26,756 nt of DNA from JADHUC01 sp964617665 (GTDB taxonomy: Bacteria; Planctomycetota; Planctomycetia; Pirellulales; Pirellulaceae), in NCBI GenBank assembly GCA_964617665.1, contig CAZUAH010000154.1:1-26756 (forward strand). The letters run 5' to 3'. Of the stretch, positions 8,289-16,037 are shown in pieces. Position numbers and translations under genes: made by a program. Numbering within the stretch: the stretch's first letter is position 1; every line of letters starts with the position of its first letter. The notes beneath the pieces are model-generated. The model was given only the letters and a program-made list of their open reading frames with translations, searched no databases and was not told where the DNA came from.

Positions 8289-11072
8289 CTACTGACGATC
8301 GGCGAGATAGCGGTACACGCGTTGCGAACTGGTTAACGAGTCTGTCTGCATCAGATGGGTACTCGTTTGGACCAAGTCGTTGCGTTCCAGTACCGCCCTT
8401 TCCACGGAGCTTCCCGGTGAGCAATCGTCCATTATGACAATTGCGTTGTGGGCAGCCTTCTGCAGGCTACACGTCAGGTCCGCACGAACCGCCGAGTAGC
8501 TGTGGTCGCCGTCGATATGCAACAGGTCGTAACCGCTCTGGCAGTCCTGAGGAACCGTCAATTGGGATGGCCCTTCAACGATTTCCACACGGTTGTCAAA
8601 GGTGTCGTTGAGGAACTCCAGGCATGGACGGGTGTAGGCGTGTGCGCAGTTGTCGAATGCTCGAATTGTCAAACGCGGGTTCGCCAGCAGCATCAGCGCG
8701 GAACTGTGACCGGCGTTGAATCCTACTTCGAGCCCTTTCGAAGCGTGTCTTGCCGATTCGAACAGGCGGATTCTCTTTGGCACGTGTGCGAGACCGTAGG
8801 GATCGTTGATGTCGTCGAAGAACACGTTGCCGCAGAATCCTGTCTGAGAATACTCGCACATCAGTTCTCGAATTCGCTCGAAGATCCATCGGTGCTCTTC
8901 GATCGTGAGTGCCACTCGAAGCGCAGAGGGAGACAGATTCAAGCGTCGCAACGGTGACACAAATTCGGGAGCAACCGAGGGATTGCCCCGGTTTCGCACG
9001 TAATCAAGATCCTTCGCACCTTCATCGGAGAGCTGGGATGGCGGCAAACTGGGTGTCCACGTGTGCAAGCCTCCTTGATCGGCAAAGTGGTAATAGACGA
9101 CATGCTTTAGGAATCGCTCGTCAAAACAGTACATATACCAATGCGACCCCCAGCCGTACGCATGGCCACCGATCGGCTGATTGTACGCGGAGGGCCGCTC
9201 TTCGTCCGTGTACGACCAAGGATTCGCCGCCAGCGTTCGATCCCTGCGATACGCCATGAAGCCGCGCATCGCCGCTACCACGTCGAAGTCAATCCGCCTA
9301 GGTCGCGACATAACGCGACTTCCGATTATCGTGGCGTAGTTCTTCACCTCGCTGTTTTGAGGCGCCACGAGATAATCGTGATTGGAGACGAATCCGCCAA
9401 ATCGACCGATTGTCGAGTTTTCGTCCAGTTCGAACGATCGGATGCAATCGAGCTTGGGCGAAAGCGGCTCATCGACGTCCGTTACCAGGGTAAGCTCCAG
9501 TGATGCGTCGGCGAGTGCGATGAACCTCCACAGCGAGCCCGGGTTGGCACCGACACTGCTGCTTTCCATGCCGTAGAGTTCTACCTGCGGGTGAGCTGAA
9601 TACTCACGCAGCGCGTCAGCGATCAACTCCGGCTCGACGTACACCCGCAGCTTCCAATCGGGCAACAGGTACATGTCCTCGACCAGTTGTCGCAGACCGT
9701 CCCAATACTTGCGCCACCACACGTCGTGACTGACGGGAAACTCATGCGGGTAACGGTTGTCGATATTTTGTTTGAACAGCGAAACGGAAACGCAACGTCG
9801 GTGCGGACGGTCGGTCAACCGCGAGAATGTGAAAGGATCCACTGCGAGTTCGCCGGTCTCCAGGAAATACTCGCGGAATCGCTCCTGCCATTCGCCCGAG
9901 CAGAGCATCTCAGCCGTCACGCGCGGGTACATGTCCTCAATAGACCCCGATCGGGGCAACTTGGTGGTAGTGGGCGCGGGAGATGGGTCGCATTTGCCCG
10001 TCGGAGGATGATGCGTGCGAGAACCGTCGGCTTGCAGAAGAGCGAAGTCGGTTCCCAGACGCGCGCGAAGCTCGTTGATTGCGTGAAAACAAAACGACTC
10101 GTGCGCCAAACCGCCGTGATAGATGTTTGCGGCTCGGTCTTGGCATGTCGACGCAAAGCGACTTCCGTTCAATTTGAATTTGTCCGACACACGGTGTTGG
10201 AAGACGACGTGACCGTTGAAGTCGAACTGCAGGAGGCAATCGGATCGATAATCGCACTCCGGCCACATCCGCGCGTACTCTCGTCCGCAGCGGCTCCACG
10301 CGAATGGAAAGGTATCCTTGTCGCCCCAAATGTAACGGTATACGAGGTCGGCGCATTCGTTATAGAAAGCCGCCAGATTCAGCGGCTGCCACGACTTCTC
10401 GCGGTCAATCAAAAGTTGGCCGGACTCAGTAAGCCGGTCGGTAGGCCTGGGCAATTCGAATAGGGACAGAACGGAATCGTTCAGGACGGTCGGCGACTCT
10501 TGCAGATCGGGCCAGAAGACGGCACCACACCGCTCGAACTCCGGCCAGTCAAACAAGTACGCGGGACTTCGGACCGGGTAGCAGTCCGCGTCCAACAGCA
10601 GGACCTGCCGAAATCGAGTGTGACAAAGGGCAACCGATTTGAGCTGCCACCCTTTCCACCAATGCCATTGCAGAAACCGGGGCTGGACTCCGTTTCCGAC
10701 GCCGTCCGCGTCCACGAAGGTGACGTCGTATTCGCGAATTGCGTCTGCCAAGCGAGGCTCATCCTCTCCTCGGAAATGCCAGACTTCGATCGGCAAATCG
10801 CAGCCGACATGACGAAGCACACGAACGGTGACGTAAACGGAAGCCAAGTATTGCGCGCCGCCGACGATCACGATTCCCCGTTCTTCGCGAGGTTCCGGAA
10901 ACGCCGGCAGATGGTCAAGTCGGCTACGGGTGGCAGCCTGAAACCCCTCGAGCACGTTTGGCCAAGTCCACCACTGATCCTCAGCTCGCTCCGTCGCCGG
11001 CGCGCGGAATGCCTTGGCAACGTCGGCCGGAGCGGTCGCCCGGTCGATCTGGGCGATCGTCGGCAGAGTCAC
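8289..11072 (-). CDS. Multidomain glycosyltransferase-glycosyltransferase-like-SAM methyltransferase fusion
   Basis: The start is the GTG at 11070-11072, giving 927 residues. It has GGAGAG 5 nt upstream (11078-11083) and overlaps the previous gene's TGA (GTGA), so the frame further upstream is shadow. Region 1 (about 60-330) resembles the putative mannosyltransferase (Mnn1/GT71-like) family: 'IVIVGGAQYLAS' near 67-78, the DxD motif LLLDADCYPV with D161/D163, ESGQ at 216-219 and WGDKDTF at 249-255. Region 2 (about 427-720) may be another nucleotide-sugar fold, with DVDEPLSP at 532-539, but its family is not recognised. Region 3 (about 778-927) is a class I SAM methyltransferase of the Methyltransf_24 type: LEVGFNAGHS at 781-790 (motif I), then HIDGDH at 852-857 and IMDDCSPG. 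No signal or membrane segment is visible, so it should be cytoplasmic. It is the last gene of the kinase operon. A likely role is building and methylating a glycan; the substrate is unknown. Confidence 0.85.
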   Translation of the reverse strand: MTLPTIAQIDRATAPADVAKAFRAPATERAEDQWWTWPNVLEGFQAATRSRLDHLPAFPEPREERGIVIVGGAQYLASVYVTVRVLRHVGCDLPIEVWHFRGEDEPRLADAIREYDVTFVDADGVGNGVQPRFLQWHWWKGWQLKSVALCHTRFRQVLLLDADCYPVRSPAYLFDWPEFERCGAVFWPDLQESPTVLNDSVLSLFELPRPTDRLTESGQLLIDREKSWQPLNLAAFYNECADLVYRYIWGDKDTFPFAWSRCGREYARMWPECDYRSDCLLQFDFNGHVVFQHRVSDKFKLNGSRFASTCQDRAANIYHGGLAHESFCFHAINELRARLGTDFALLQADGSRTHHPPTGKCDPSPAPTTTKLPRSGSIEDMYPRVTAEMLCSGEWQERFREYFLETGELAVDPFTFSRLTDRPHRRCVSVSLFKQNIDNRYPHEFPVSHDVWWRKYWDGLRQLVEDMYLLPDWKLRVYVEPELIADALREYSAHPQVELYGMESSSVGANPGSLWRFIALADASLELTLVTDVDEPLSPKLDCIRSFELDENSTIGRFGGFVSNHDYLVAPQNSEVKNYATIIGSRVMSRPRRIDFDVVAAMRGFMAYRRDRTLAANPWSYTDEERPSAYNQPIGGHAYGWGSHWYMYCFDERFLKHVVYYHFADQGGLHTWTPSLPPSQLSDEGAKDLDYVRNRGNPSVAPEFVSPLRRLNLSPSALRVALTIEEHRWIFERIRELMCEYSQTGFCGNVFFDDINDPYGLAHVPKRIRLFESARHASKGLEVGFNAGHSSALMLLANPRLTIRAFDNCAHAYTRPCLEFLNDTFDNRVEIVEGPSQLTVPQDCQSGYDLLHIDGDHSYSAVRADLTCSLQKAAHNAIVIMDDCSPGSSVERAVLERNDLVQTSTHLMQTDSLTSSQRVYRYLADRQ

Positions 11073-11926
11073 GGAGTCTCTCCAGGATGAACCTGAATGA
11101 TCGCCGGGATGGCCGTCGCGGGAGGTACGGCACGACTGGTAACGTCCGCGAAATCGCAGACGTTGGCCGGGTTCCATTCTCCCGCCGCCTTTCGGTAACA
11201 AATCTCCATCGGCTCCTTGTGAAATGATAACGCCGCCGATTCGTCCTCCAGGTTGGCCACCAATTCGACGACCACGCCAGACGGAGAGTCCGCAGTGCGC
11301 CACGCCACACGATCAACGTCTTGGATACATGGCTTGACATCCATAGTCCATGTTCCGTTGAAGAAGCCGACTGCGTCGGAGAACCCGCTGGCAACCGCCG
11401 TCAGTCGACTGGGAAAGAAAACACGTCTCGCGGGAGCCTTTGCGAGACCTGTTACCGAACCCTCACACTCCGTGTGTGTGGAAGCTATCCCGTTGAACGT
11501 CACGTTGTCCCTCGTGACAAACTTATCGTCATCATAAAACCACACACGCAGCTTGCACGGACCTGCAACCGCTCCGGGTATCTGTTCCAGACACCAGTAG
11601 TCGTCGGTGATATCGGCTTCGTCCGAACCGCTCGGTGGATCATCATCAGGGGTGACACCCAACGGGTAGCAATAGCCGTACACGTAGTCCGCATCGTCAA
11701 AGCCATCACCTACAGCACAGATCACTCCGGGGCCGCTCCCTTCCATCTTGACCTTCCATGATTGTCCTTCGTGTGGTTCCTGGATCCGTTTGGGGCTCTC
11801 AGATTTCCGGACTCTCGGCACCGTGGAACCACAAACTTCTACATCGGAGATGTCGATCCGCCGGTCACAGGGGATGGTCACTCGCAGGGAAATGGTGATC
11901 TTTCGGTCTTCGTTGTCATTCGTCAT
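11069..11926 (-). CDS. Unknown beta-rich protein of the kinase operon
   Basis: The product has 285 residues from the ATG at 11924-11926, chosen over an ATG 18 bp upstream because GAGGAAGG lies 5 nt before it (11932-11939). The start lies inside the end of the preceding gene (11-bp overlap), and its own TGA overlaps the GTG of the next gene by 4 bp. Both overlaps point to translational coupling. The protein has no signal peptide or membrane helix. It is predicted beta-rich, with an acidic Asp/Ser/Pro patch (DDDPPSGSDEADITDD, about residues 93-108), about ten cysteines and several Trp/Tyr. I do not recognise its family. Given the coupling it probably works with the glycosyl/methyltransferase or is a target or partner of the kinase; that is inference. 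Confidence 0.75.
   Translation of the reverse strand: MTNDNEDRKITISLRVTIPCDRRIDISDVEVCGSTVPRVRKSESPKRIQEPHEGQSWKVKMEGSGPGVICAVGDGFDDADYVYGYCYPLGVTPDDDPPSGSDEADITDDYWCLEQIPGAVAGPCKLRVWFYDDDKFVTRDNVTFNGIASTHTECEGSVTGLAKAPARRVFFPSRLTAVASGFSDAVGFFNGTWTMDVKPCIQDVDRVAWRTADSPSGVVVELVANLEDESAALSFHKEPMEICYRKAAGEWNPANVCDFADVTSRAVPPATAIPAIIQVHPGETP
11078..11083 (-). promoter_or_regulatory. Ribosome binding site that fixes the GTG start at 11072
   Basis: GGAGAG on the minus strand lies 5 nt upstream of the GTG at 11070-11072. It sits inside the 3' end of the preceding gene and decides between the short (927 residue) and long (1004 residue) versions of the fusion protein. Confidence 0.6.
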
Positions 11927-12533
11927 CGTTGCCTTCCTCGTCAATGAAAATCCGAAACTGTGATACGATCAATGTGCCTTTCTCGAGATACAGGCCGAAA
12001 CCGCCTCGGCAGTCCAGCGGCGGCGCATCGGGATATACGTCCCGGGACAACTTGTCCAGGTCGTCCGCGCCCCATGAGACGCTTTGCATCGAGCGATTCT
12101 TGCAGACAATGGTCAATTCCTGCTCGCCTTCGGGCATGGGGATTTGTTCCGTCGAGCGACCGTCCATGTCAACGGGGAAGAAGGTCCGATCCAGCTTCAG
12201 ATAGTCCCGCTCCAGTCGGAATGTGGGCTTGCCCATTCGATCGACCCACCGCACAAGCTGAATGCGTCCGCACTCGTAGCCGTCGTCCAGCGGCTTGAGG
12301 CCGTAGAAGATACCGACCTTGCCATTCCAAGCCGGCTGCATGAGCCGCAAGCGAAGGACAAAGTCTCCTCGGTTGACCTCGCCGGCTTCGAGCAGTCCGA
12401 TGCCGTCGGCGACAACCGTCAGTTCCTCGAGTTCGAACTTGTCCAACGTCTCTGAATTGGACTCGGCGCCAGGCCACCGCAACTTCTTCAGCGGCTGATC
12501 CAACAACTTGTTCCAGTCCCCTACGGTCAGCAC
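11916..12533 (-). CDS. Small predicted beta-sandwich protein directly after the kinase
   Basis: From the GTG at 12531-12533 the product has 205 residues. AAGGAGG (12541-12547) lies 7 nt upstream, the best ribosome site in the window, so I prefer this start to the open frame reaching 12698. The core (about residues 50-75, 'RGDFVLRLRLMQPAWNGKVGIFYGL') and the ending 'GGFGLYLEKGTLIVSQFRIF' resemble the DUF1080/LamG-like concanavalin sandwich often found in planctomycete exported or kinase-linked proteins. That link is by eye only. There is no signal peptide if this start is right. The same frame continues upstream as a hydrophobic stretch that would complete the kinase's membrane helix; see the findings. 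It overlaps the next gene by 11 bp. Confidence 0.7.
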   Translation of the reverse strand: MLTVGDWNKLLDQPLKKLRWPGAESNSETLDKFELEELTVVADGIGLLEAGEVNRGDFVLRLRLMQPAWNGKVGIFYGLKPLDDGYECGRIQLVRWVDRMGKPTFRLERDYLKLDRTFFPVDMDGRSTEQIPMPEGEQELTIVCKNRSMQSVSWGADDLDKLSRDVYPDAPPLDCRGGFGLYLEKGTLIVSQFRIFIDEEGNDDE

Positions 12534-12540
12534 GCGAGCT

Positions 12541-12547
12541 CCTCCTT
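12541..12547 (-). promoter_or_regulatory. Strong Shine-Dalgarno site for the gene at 12533
   Basis: AAGGAGG read on the minus strand lies 7 nt before the GTG at 12533. It supports independent translation of the small beta-sandwich protein rather than its being only the tail of a frameshifted kinase. Confidence 0.65.
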
Positions 12548-12610
12548 GAGCCGTCCCCGCTTCTTCTGTTCCTGGTTGGGATGGAACAGAAGAACGCCAT
12601 GAAGCGAAGG

Positions 12611-13750
12611 TCAAGAAGCCAGACCGGCCAGGGCAATCGGCAGGACCACCCACAGTGCGATAAGGCGTCGATATTTCTTGCTGGATGCTCGCAGCCACGT
12701 TCGCAGATCGTGGCTCAGATCAGTAGCCGTGCGGTAGCGCCGCGTTTTGTCGTCGCAGACACAGTGGTTTTCGACGATATCCGCTAACGCCTGCGGCACT
12801 TGCTGCGGCAAAGTGCGAGCGTGCTGGTTCGGATCGCCGAGCGCCTCAAAATACTCTCCCGAGTCTTTCGCCAAATATGGCAAGGCAAGACGGCGCTCGC
12901 GGACATGGGGCAAAGCGAGCAATTGATATAGGACCACGCCCAGGCTGTAGATGTCGGCCTTCCGATCGACATGCTGCTTTCGAGCCTGCTCAGGAGCCAT
13001 ATAGGTCAGCGTACCCATGACACGGCGTGCCTCTCCCAACTGTTCGCTTGCTGACGCGGCCAATCCAAAATCCGAGAAGTATGGTCGGTCGTTCTCATCG
13101 AACAGAATGTTGTCCGGCTTGATGTCGCGGTGAATGTACCCGTGAGCGTGAATCTCCGCGAGCGTGTCGGCAAGCTCGGCAACCCAAAGGGCGGACTGTT
13201 GTGCCGAAGGTCGGTCGTCGTCAGTGAGTCTTTCCGCCAAACTTCCACCGTCCATCAGGTTCATGACGATGAAGCAGATGAACTCGCCTTGTTGTTGAGT
13301 CGGACGCTCGACGACCTCCCGAACGGGGACGACTCGCGAGCTGGCCAATTGCATGGCCTTTTCGGCTTCCTTCAAGAACGACTGCGCGAGGTCCGCTGTG
13401 ATGTTGCGATCGGGCCGCGGGCCCTTGATCGCCACGAATTCCTTCCGGACGCAATCGTAGGCCTTCCATACTTCGCCGAAGCCGCCCCGACCGATCAATT
13501 CGACCATGCGGTAACGCTCGGCAAGCTGCTTTGTAGCTGTGTCGTTATGCGCAGAGTCCACACGCCCCTGGGAATCTCGAATCGAGTCATCAACCACGTT
13601 GTCAGTGCAGGAACGTGTCGAATCTAGTGACACTCGAAAGGAGTCTACAGAAGGTGCGACATCAGTATCAACGGCATCGATACTGGCACAGTCGGACGGA
13701 TTGTGGGGCCCGTGAGCGCCCTGTTCTGATCGACACGACTGGTTGTTCAT
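12611..13750 (-). CDS. Hanks-type serine/threonine protein kinase with C-terminal membrane helix
   Basis: From the ATG at 13748-13750 the product has 379 residues. A TTG 75 bp upstream is possible but less likely; no clear ribosome site is seen for either. Residues 1-75 are a Ser/Asp-rich, disordered-looking N-terminus. The kinase domain follows with all main motifs: GRGGFGEV (87-94, glycine loop), VAIK with Lys109, HRDIKPDN (207-214, catalytic loop), DFG (227-229) and APE (252-254). It should therefore be active and phosphorylate Ser/Thr of partner proteins. A hydrophobic segment (about 358-378, LIALWVVLPIALAGLA) ends the protein almost at the stop, making it a tail-anchored enzyme facing the cytoplasm. 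It leads a four-gene operon, 77 bp ahead of the next gene. PASTA-type sensor domains are absent. Confidence 0.92.
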   Translation of the reverse strand: MNNQSCRSEQGAHGPHNPSDCASIDAVDTDVAPSVDSFRVSLDSTRSCTDNVVDDSIRDSQGRVDSAHNDTATKQLAERYRMVELIGRGGFGEVWKAYDCVRKEFVAIKGPRPDRNITADLAQSFLKEAEKAMQLASSRVVPVREVVERPTQQQGEFICFIVMNLMDGGSLAERLTDDDRPSAQQSALWVAELADTLAEIHAHGYIHRDIKPDNILFDENDRPYFSDFGLAASASEQLGEARRVMGTLTYMAPEQARKQHVDRKADIYSLGVVLYQLLALPHVRERRLALPYLAKDSGEYFEALGDPNQHARTLPQQVPQALADIVENHCVCDDKTRRYRTATDLSHDLRTWLRASSKKYRRLIALWVVLPIALAGLAS

Positions 13751-14289
13751 TGTGGAGCCCACAAGCCAAGTGAAGTGAGTAGGCAACGTGACTGGCCACG
13801 GTGCGCTGGAGTCAGTGAACCGCAACCTGAACCGCGAGGGTGGCAGCCAACCTTACCACGGGGTCATGCGAACCGTTATTATAGATGGGACAAGCCCGCA
13901 CGGCAGGATGAAACACCGATTTAGCGAATAATCCGACGGAGAAAGGGACTGCGATTCTCTACCATTACCCAAGACGCCACTTCCAGGGGGCAGGTGTTCT
14001 CGCTTTTTGTCTGTAGTTCCTACACGCCTTGTTATGTCCGTTCGTCATGTCGGATGTCCCCTTCTGTGCTTCCGCTTTGGGGTTACACACTCGAAGATCT
14101 AGTCTCAGCTTAAGAGGCGACTGACGCGTGTTGGGAACATGTTGTGTCGCGCTGTTTCCTGGATGAGTACGGCCTTCGTTTGACGAGTCACAATCAGCCG
14201 GCACGCGCTAGCGTCCGGTTTTTTCTGCGAGAACCGTGGGCTATCGCCCAGCGGCTGATGCTGGTCGCCAATCCGCCATCGGCGAGATA
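13751..14289. other. Region upstream of the kinase operon, about 540 bp, no gene recognised
   Basis: This stretch must carry the promoter of the kinase operon, but no convincing -35/-10 pair was found. A short minus-strand open frame (13965-14204) has no ribosome site or motif and was not called. A hairpin followed by T's is listed separately at 14195-14226. The gap follows a decayed gene (the WD40 remnant) and may itself contain decayed coding sequence. Confidence 0.5.
14195..14226 (+). repeat. Palindromic repeat with T-run, possible terminator
   Basis: CCGG and ACGC pair with GCGT and CCGG around a GCTA loop, with one bulged C, and the stem is followed directly by six T's on the plus strand. 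A 'ccg..cgctagcg..cgg' palindrome of this type is, as I recall, a common dispersed repeat in Pirellulaceae. It has the shape of a rho-independent terminator for plus-strand transcription, but no plus-strand gene ends nearby, so a repeat element is the safer reading. Confidence 0.4.
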
Positions 14290-14685
14290 CTAGAACAGCG
14301 GGGCGTCGAGGGGCAGTTGCTGGATGCTGGGGACGTAGGGGTCCAATTCGCCCGGTTCGAAACGGCACAGGCCGGCGGTCCACCAGAAACGGCCGGCGGG
14401 GTTGCCCGATAGCTTGTAGCGGCCGTCGGGACAGACCACCGCCCAGCCACCATCGTCCAGGGAAAGCAAAGTGGCCAGGCAGTCGCCCGTGGCCACCGAC
14501 CAGTAGCGGATCGTTCCGTCGCCGGACGCAGTGGCGAGCCAACGTCCATCGGGGCTGAAGGCGACGCTGTAGACAGCGCCCTGGTTTCCTTTGCAGGCGT
14601 GGATTTCTTTTGCGGATTCGACGTCCCAGATTCGCGCACTGCCATCGGCGTGGCCGGTCGCAAGCAGCGACCGAAATGGCCACAC
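14290..14685 (-). pseudogene. 3' remnant of a WD40-repeat protein
   Basis: About 125 residues match the end of a WD40 propeller. One blade has 'LLATGHADGSARIWD', the next 'GAVYSVAFSPDGRWLATASGDGTIRYWS' (given in parts: AVYSVAFSPDGRW, LATASGDGTIRYW). A terminal module containing 'GWAVVCPDGRYKLSGNPAG' and 'FWWTAGLCRFEPGELDPY' follows. As I recall, this terminal module ends long multidomain WD40 proteins of planctomycetes. Fewer than two blades are left of the seven needed, and the only start (GTG at 14685) lacks a ribosome site. It lies immediately behind the truncated metallophosphoesterase on the same strand, and both are probably pieces of one former gene. Confidence 0.75.
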
Positions 14686-14698
14686 GCCTCGTCGCGAA

Positions 14699-15502
14699 TC
14701 AGTTTGGCGTATGCGCTGTTCTGCGGATTGGTGGCAGTTTTGATCCCTCGTGATCCTCTTCTTCGCCGTGGATTTCAGGCATCGTCGAATTCAAGCCCGC
14801 GACGATTACTTGGAGATCCTCCAGTTCGTACCACGCCCATGGCTGGTCTTGTGAAAACGTGACGTCTGGTACGTCGCGATAGAACTCCTGCAGCATGGCG
14901 TGGAAGAACTCCCACTTGCGCCAGAATGGTTGCACGGGTTCGGTTTCGCGGGCCTCGCACTCGCTGAAATAGGACTCGCACAACTTGCGACTGATATCAT
15001 GGTTCCCCGGAACCACGATAACCCGCCTTCTCTGCAGACCCAAGTGTTCTGATAACCTGGCCAGGAAGTTCGACGCGTCGTCAAATTCTGACTTCCTGCC
15101 CCATTCGGCCAAATCACCGGATACGACCAACAGATCGGGTATCAAGTCGTGGTCGCTACGGAGTTGGTCGAGATCCAAGGTCAGTCCCGCCAGCAGAGTA
15201 TCAAACGTCGCGTCCGGATCGCCCAACGCTAAACGGCTGAAGCGGTGATTGTGCCCGAATTGCATGTCGGAAATGTGCAGCACCGTGATCGGCGACGATT
15301 CGGTCTTAGCGGCCTCGCAGTTGTCTTTCAGCGACAAAAGCCAGTCCTCCCAGAAACCGGGACGCAATACGCCGGCTTTGGGTCGAATGGCAGCGTCTGA
15401 CAATCCCCCGCATTTGCGGAGTGTGAAGCGGGTATTCTGCCACGCACGTTGTAAATTGGCAAATTGGGGCTGCAAGAAATGCTCAAAAGAGCGTATGCTC
15501 AT
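14699..15502 (-). pseudogene. Truncated calcineurin-like metallophosphoesterase (5' remnant)
   Basis: From the ATG at 15500-15502 the frame encodes 267 residues. Residues about 70-250 are the N-terminal part of a calcineurin-like phosphoesterase: VLHISDMQFG (74-83, with Gln where many relatives have the metal-binding His), VVSGDLAEWG (126-135) and VVPGNHD (163-169). The C-terminal metal-binding half (the H...GHxH motifs) is missing. The family-like sequence stops at about residue 251 (position 14750) and a short unrelated tail runs to TGA. A two-metal phosphoesterase cannot work without those residues, so this is most likely a pseudogene. Such domains occur at the N-terminus of long STAND/WD40 proteins, which fits the WD40 remnant next door. 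The start is uncertain; no ribosome site is seen. Confidence 0.75.
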
Positions 15503-15535
15503 TGTGTCAGGTGTTTCGCACCCGGGATCGCTGTT

Positions 15536-15910
15536 ATGCCCCGATACGTCGTTCTGCAACACGACACTCCCGAAGACTATCTGCGTCCGACGCACTGGGA
15601 TTTCATGCTGGAATCCGGTGAGGTCTTGCGCACGTGGGCACTTGCTGAAGAGCCGACGATCGGATCGGCGATCACCGCAGAATCACTTCCTGATCATCGG
15701 ATGGCATACCTGGAGTACGAGGGGCTGGTATCCGGCGACAGGGGCACGGTGACGCGGTGGGATGCGGGGAGGTATGAGTTGGTGTCGGAGACCGATGATT
15801 TTCTGCTCGTTACGCTTTCGGGCAAACGGTTGTCTGGGAAAGTGCGGCTGTCGGCGACAGTCGACGGGGACAGGCGGTGGCAATTCGAGTATTCTGCTGG
15901 ATTTAACTAG
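15536..15910 (+). CDS. LigD N-terminal-type 3'-phosphoesterase domain protein
   Basis: From the ATG at 15536 the product has 124 residues. The whole protein is one domain of the 'DNA polymerase ligase' LigD_N family: YVVLQHDTPE with His9, THWDFMLE with His20 and Asp22, LRTWAL at 31-36, and 'EYEGLVSGDRGTVTRWD' at 60-76. In bacterial LigD this Mn-dependent module trims 3'-phosphate and 3'-ribonucleotide ends during non-homologous end joining, using a His-x(n)-His-x-Asp cluster, which is present here. No polymerase, ligase or Ku gene is in the window, so it is a stand-alone form. These are common in planctomycetes and archaea. An in-frame start at 15464 would overlap the divergent remnant and is not supported. 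Confidence 0.85.
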   Translation: MPRYVVLQHDTPEDYLRPTHWDFMLESGEVLRTWALAEEPTIGSAITAESLPDHRMAYLEYEGLVSGDRGTVTRWDAGRYELVSETDDFLLVTLSGKRLSGKVRLSATVDGDRRWQFEYSAGFN

Positions 15911-15943
15911 AAGCAGGTTCAATGCCCTACATAACGCCGACCA

Positions 15944-16010
15944 TCATTCTGAGCAAAGCGAAGAATCTCTGCGATTGGGTAAGATAGATCCTTCGCGTTG
16001 CTCAGGATGA
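15944..16010. repeat. Inverted repeat between convergent genes
   Basis: The 25-bp arms at 15944-15968 and 15986-16010 pair with three mismatches across a 17-bp loop. The arms carry the motif TCATTCTGAGCAAAGCGAAG and its counterpart. Motifs of the form 'ctgagc-aa-gcgaag-atct' are, as I recall, a widely dispersed bacterial repeat. It lies between the ends of two convergent genes (15910 and 16038), where such a hairpin could terminate transcription from both sides. Confidence 0.75.
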
Positions 16011-16037
16011 CAATGAAATCCGGTTGCGAAACAACCT

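Noticed and set aside
11073..11303. N-terminal extension of the glycosyl/methyltransferase fusion to 1004 residues
   Set aside because: These 77 residues overlap the preceding gene in another frame and read as Gly/Arg-rich shadow, while the GTG at 11072 has a ribosome site and a GTGA overlap.
12534..12698. Longer start of the 205-residue gene at 12698
   Set aside because: The extension overlaps the kinase end and AAGGAGG precedes the GTG at 12533. The hydrophobic part is discussed as a possible frameshift.
13965..14204. 79-residue minus-strand open frame upstream of the kinase
   Set aside because: No ribosome site or protein-like pattern, and it overlaps the palindromic repeat.
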